16,453 nucleotides of DNA. Source: JADKIH01 sp031367345 (GTDB taxonomy: Bacteria > Bacteroidota > Bacteroidia > AKYH767-A > 2013-40CM-41-45). Below the pieces are notes generated by a model. The model made no database searches. It worked only from the letters and a program-made list of their open reading frames with translations, and had not been told where the DNA came from. Shown here in pieces: positions 13,748-16,453 of the stretch (positions are counted from its first letter, which is position 1; each line of letters begins with the position of its first letter). The DNA is taken from assembly GCA_031367345.1 (NCBI GenBank), contig JANLPR010000073.1, forward strand, positions 1 to 16,453, read 5' to 3'. Position numbers and translations under genes: made by a program.

Positions 13748-15803
13748 CGAAAAAAAGGTTTTTAAACCGTATATCTCTGCTACCGATTCAGTACCTGAAT
13801 TTACACTAAAAGCAATTTTGCTAGGATCTATGTTCGGTATCATTTTCGGTGCTTCAACAGTTTACTTAGCACTGAAAGCCGGACTTACCATCTCTGCTTC
13901 TATTCCTATATCAGTGCTTTCAATTTCATTAGGGAGAAAATTTTTCAAGACATCCATTCTTGAAAACAATATTATTCAAACAACAGGCTCTGCGGGCGAA
14001 TCAATCGCTTCGGGTGTAGTTTTTACACTACCGGCCTTTTTGTTTTTATCGGTCAATGAAGCCGGCATAAGTAGCGGTAATGTGTACTTTCAGTATTGGA
14101 CAATATTTACTCTTGCCGTATTAGGCGGACTACTCGGAACATTAATGATGGTTCCACTTCGACGTTCGTTGATTGTAAAAGAACATGAGACATTGCCTTA
14201 TCCGGAAGGCACTGCATGCGCGCATGTATTGATTGCCGGAGAAAAAGGTGGTGAACTGGCAGGCATGGCTTACAAAGGACTAGCTGTTTCTATTGGCTAT
14301 GCAATGTTGCAGAAAGTTTTTCATGTCATTTCAGAAACACCAACATGGGTTACATCAAAAACAAATAAGTACTTTCCAAGCGCGACGGTAAATGGCGATA
14401 TCACTCCGGAGTATTTAGGAGTAGGTTATATTATTGGACCAAAGATTGGTGGCGTACTTGTTGCCGGAGGTGTATTAGCATGGTTGGGATTTATCCCTTT
14501 ACTTTCTTCACTCGTGAGTCCGGATACCATCGCACTTCAGCAGATCAAACTTGGTTTTCTTCCCGATCTTTTAACAGCCGGTGGAAAAGGCGGATGGGAT
14601 CCTATCACACACACTTTTTCGGATATGCCGGAAGCATTGTACAGAACCTACATTCGACAAATTGGTGCAGGGGCAGTTGCAGCGGGTGGTTTTATTACGT
14701 TGATAAAAACCATTCCTACAATTATCTCCTCATTCAAAGAAAGCATTGGTTCGATGAAAGAAAAAGGCGCAGCTGCAGTGTTGAGAACTGAAAACGATTT
14801 AAAAATGAAAACTGTTTTAATTGGTTGCGGTGTTCTTGTTTTGTTAATGACAATTCTACCCCAGGTTCCAGGCGATAGTTTAATGAATAAATTACTGATC
14901 GGAATATTGATAGTTGTCTTTGGATTTTTCTTTGTAACAGTAAGTTCAAGAATCGTAGGTATTATTGGATCGAGTAATAATCCTATTTCAGGAATGACAA
15001 TTGCGACCTTAATGGGGACGGCATTAATTTTTATTGCTGTGGGTTGGACAGGAAAAGTATTTGAGCCAATGGCATTAGTGGTTGGAGGAATTGTTTGTAT
15101 AGCAGCAGCAAATGCCGGCGCTACGTCGCAAGATTTAAAAACCGGATACATTGTAGGTGCTACACCGAAATACCAACAAATGGCCTTGTTTATCGGAGCC
15201 ATTGTTTCATCGTTTGTAATTGGCTTTACGGTTAAATATTTGGATACGCCAACAGCAGATCTAGCTGCCAAGGGAATTAAACATGCGATAGGAGAAACGT
15301 ATGCTGCACCACAAGCGACATTGATGGCAACTCTGATTAAGGGATTACTTAGTTTTAATCTCGATTGGAATTTTGTTTTAGTCGGAGTCTTTCTTGCAAT
15401 TACAGTGGAGTTATGCGGAGTTAAATCATTGTCGTTTGCTGTTGGTGCTTACCTCCCACTCTCTACTACACTACCAATTTTTGCCGGTGGTGCATTGAAA
15501 GGATTTGTTGATTGGAGAGCCGAACGAAAAAATCAAAAAGTAGAAGATGCTGAATTAGGAAAAGGCAGTTTGTTTGCTACCGGATTGGTAGCAGGAGGTG
15601 CACTTGCCGGAGTAATTATTGCTATTTTGTCGGTCGATGAAAATGTGTTCCGCACTCTTGAAAAAGTAAATCTTTCACCATACCTAAACAGTATACTCGG
15701 AGCCGATGGTTATGCATTATTAGGAACAGGATTCTTTGTTGCCATGGCCGCAATTCTTTATCGTATGGCGATTAAAAAAGAGAAGAATATTATTTCAGAA
15801 TAA
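13731..15803 (+). CDS. OPT-family oligopeptide transporter
   Basis: A 690-residue polytopic inner-membrane protein that, by family, imports oligopeptides or metal-chelate-like compounds with a cation gradient. The N terminus is short and polar, then many hydrophobic segments follow, consistent with the 14-16 helices of OPT carriers. Family landmarks include ENNIIQTTGSAGESIASGVV (78-97, the QTxxSAGES line) and LPYPEGTACAHVLIAGE (155-171). Gly-rich helices continue through residue 470, with a conserved-looking AANAGATSQDLKTGYIVGATP segment split around 460-480. Length and motifs fit the prokaryotic OPT branch; the substrate cannot be told. The start may be ATG 13731 or ATG 13740 (Met4); the latter has GGAAAG just upstream, which could serve as a ribosome site. 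Either way only three residues change. A heptamer repeat array begins at the base after the TAA stop, with no intrinsic terminator between. Confidence 0.93.
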   Translation: MERMENEKKVFKPYISATDSVPEFTLKAILLGSMFGIIFGASTVYLALKAGLTISASIPISVLSISLGRKFFKTSILENNIIQTTGSAGESIASGVVFTLPAFLFLSVNEAGISSGNVYFQYWTIFTLAVLGGLLGTLMMVPLRRSLIVKEHETLPYPEGTACAHVLIAGEKGGELAGMAYKGLAVSIGYAMLQKVFHVISETPTWVTSKTNKYFPSATVNGDITPEYLGVGYIIGPKIGGVLVAGGVLAWLGFIPLLSSLVSPDTIALQQIKLGFLPDLLTAGGKGGWDPITHTFSDMPEALYRTYIRQIGAGAVAAGGFITLIKTIPTIISSFKESIGSMKEKGAAAVLRTENDLKMKTVLIGCGVLVLLMTILPQVPGDSLMNKLLIGILIVVFGFFFVTVSSRIVGIIGSSNNPISGMTIATLMGTALIFIAVGWTGKVFEPMALVVGGIVCIAAANAGATSQDLKTGYIVGATPKYQQMALFIGAIVSSFVIGFTVKYLDTPTADLAAKGIKHAIGETYAAPQATLMATLIKGLLSFNLDWNFVLVGVFLAITVELCGVKSLSFAVGAYLPLSTTLPIFAGGALKGFVDWRAERKNQKVEDAELGKGSLFATGLVAGGALAGVIIAILSVDENVFRTLEKVNLSPYLNSILGADGYALLGTGFFVAMAAILYRMAIKKEKNIISE

Positions 15804-15866
15804 TTTGAGATGTGTAATTTGAGAATTGAGAATAGTAATTTGAGATTCGAGATTTGAGAATAGGAT
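15804..15866. repeat. TTTGAGA-type heptamer array directly after the OPT stop codon
   Basis: Nine units in unbroken 7-bp phase begin at the base after TAA: TTTGAGA, TGTGTAA, TTTGAGA, ATTGAGA, ATAGTAA, TTTGAGA, TTCGAGA, TTTGAGA, ATAGGAT. The units are the reverse complement of those in the downstream minisatellites (TCTCAAA and TTACAAT phases). A 20-bp segment (15826-15845) is perfectly inverted at 15999-16018, including the rare ATAGTAA/TTACTAT variant. A transcript could therefore form a long imperfect hairpin here. Confidence 0.85.
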
Positions 15867-15906
15867 CTGCGCTTGTCTCCGGTATCTACGGGAAAAAATA
15901 ATGCTG
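15867..15906. repeat. Degenerate edge of the compound tandem repeat
   Basis: This short stretch (CTGCGC, then TTGTCTCC and a GGGAAAAAATAATGCTG run) aligns loosely with the junction sequence between later copies (CTGCGCCTTTCTGTTGG, then GAAGAAAATGTTGTTG). It therefore looks like a decayed end of the repeat block rather than unique DNA. Confidence 0.45.
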
Positions 15907-16140
15907 TTCTTCTCCCGCAGAAACCGCAGAAAATCGCAGAAAAAAGTAGTCTGGTTTTTTAAGCGTTATCCCACGTTTCTCGATTCTCAAATTACAATTC
16001 TCAAATTACTATTCTCAAATTACAATTCTCAATTTACAATTCTCGATTTACAATTCTCAAATTACAAATTACAATTCTCGACCTTCAAATATTGCTTGAA
16101 AAATCTCTGCGCCTTTCTGTTGGTGAAGAAAATGTTGTTG
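15907..16140. repeat. Compound tandem repeat, copy 1 (234 bp)
   Basis: The unit has four parts. The first is a TTCTTCTCCCGCAG opening with three CCGCAGAAA-like 9-10-mers. The second is a constant segment with GTAGTCTG, a T-run and AAGCGTTATCCCACG. The third is a minisatellite of six 14-mers of ATTCTCAAATTACA type (15983-16066) plus one half unit. The fourth is a constant tail, CTCGACCTTCAAATATTGC, through CTGCGCCTTTCTGTTGGTG. The unit is in tandem with the next copy and nearly identical outside the minisatellite. The tail contains TTCAA/TTGAA arms (16084-16100). No gene is supported here. Confidence 0.92.
15983..16080. repeat. 14-bp minisatellite inside copy 1
   Basis: Six tandem 14-mers ATTCTCAAATTACA with point variants (unit 2 ends in T, unit 4 has AATTTACA, unit 5 has CGATTTACA), then the half unit AATTACA and a closing ATTCTCG. 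Each 14-mer is two 7-mers, ATTCTCA and AATTACA. Confidence 0.92.
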
Positions 16141-16388
16141 TTCTTCTCCCGCAGAAACCGCAGAAATCCGCAGAAAAAAGTAGTCTGATTTTTTAAGCGT
16201 TATCCCACGTTTCTCGATTCTCAAATTACAATTCTCAAATTACAATTCTCAAATTACAATTCTCAATTTACAATTCTCAAATTACAATTCTCAAATTACA
16301 ATTCTCAAATTACAAATTACAATTCTCGACCTTCAAATATTGCTTGAAAAAATTCTGCGCCTTTCTGTTGGTGAAGAAAATGTTGTTG
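16141..16388. repeat. Compound tandem repeat, copy 2 (248 bp)
   Basis: Same four-part layout as copy 1. It is exactly 14 bp longer because the minisatellite has seven 14-mers instead of six. Differences elsewhere are only a few substitutions, for example AAATCCG for AAAATCG and CTGATTT for CTGGTTT, so the duplication is recent or the copies are kept alike. Confidence 0.92.
16217..16328. repeat. 14-bp minisatellite inside copy 2
   Basis: Seven tandem 14-mers ATTCTCAAATTACA, six of them identical and the fourth with AATTTACA, followed by the half unit AATTACA and ATTCTCG. The greater uniformity compared with copy 1 suggests recent slippage or conversion. Confidence 0.92.
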
Positions 16389-16453
16389 TTCTTCTCCCGC
16401 AGAAACCGCAGAAATCCGCAGAAATAAGTAGTCCGCTTTTTTAAGCGTTATCT
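16389..16453. repeat. Compound tandem repeat, copy 3, cut by the window end
   Basis: The first 65 bp of a further copy: the TTCTTCTCCCGCAG opening, three CCGCAGAAA-like units, GTAGTCCG, a T-run and AAGCGTTATC. It has about four substitutions relative to copy 2. The window stops before the minisatellite, so the full copy number is unknown. Confidence 0.88.

Noticed and set aside
14648..15271. 207-codon minus-strand frame within the OPT gene
   Set aside because: Long antisense frames are common opposite membrane-protein genes. The OPT reading has family motifs throughout and this frame has none.
15901..16188. Open frame of 95 codons across the compound repeat
   Set aside because: It exists because the 234-bp spacing is divisible by three, so the frame re-enters copy 2 in phase. 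Its product is a translation of the repeat (SRRNRR twice), with minisatellite peptides and no ribosome site. Copy 2 stops it by a single base change, and the 248-bp spacing would break the phase.
15804..16453. CRISPR array
   Set aside because: There are no unique spacers of constant size. The 14-mers are contiguous, the long units are repeated as a whole, and no cas gene is present.

Overview
The window (16,453 bp, AT-rich) is chromosomal DNA of a member of the Bacteroidota. Three things point there. Two large proteins have an N-terminal signal peptide and a C-terminal type A sorting domain of the type IX secretion system (T9SS). SecA is about 1,100 residues, the long form usual in this phylum. 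Several genes are preceded by a TAnnTTTG-like -7 element, and Shine-Dalgarno sequences are mostly absent. Genus cannot be read from the sequence. No rRNA, tRNA, CRISPR array, transposase, phage gene or recognisable defence system was seen.

Layout: 50-1591 (+) is a T9SS cargo protein. It converges on a minus-strand cluster running enolase (5284-3992), an 85-residue membrane protein, a mitochondrial-type citrate synthase, and DNA-3-methyladenine glycosylase I ending at 1762. Gaps of 29, 37 and 9 bp suggest one transcript carrying two central-carbon enzymes and a DNA-repair enzyme. A 363-bp divergent region separates eno from a plus-strand run: a SAM methyltransferase with a GTG start, then an ABC ATPase followed 4 bp later by a PduO-type cobalamin adenosyltransferase, then a small acidic DUF2795-like protein, a second T9SS cargo protein, SecA and an OPT-family transporter. 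Two strong intrinsic terminators (8225-8254 and 13469-13508) divide this run into transcription units.

How the genes fit together: SecA supplies the Sec step that both T9SS cargo proteins need before outer-membrane export. Enolase and citrate synthase belong to glycolysis and the TCA cycle. The remaining genes are ordinary housekeeping or transport genes.

The unusual part is the intergenic DNA. Gene ends on both sides carry arrays built on a 7-bp period but with different heptamers: GGTTAAA-type at 1641-1700, TCATTAT-type at 1706-1768, and TTTGAGA-type at 15804-15866. The last leads into a compound tandem repeat from about 15901 to the window end. Its long unit is 234 bp in one copy and 248 bp in the next. 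The difference is exactly one 14-bp (2 x 7) sub-unit of an internal minisatellite. A third copy runs off the window. Two of the heptamer arrays are nine units long and adjoin or overlap a stop codon. This repeat family is the best candidate for something not fully described. I found no undescribed protein system and do not claim one.
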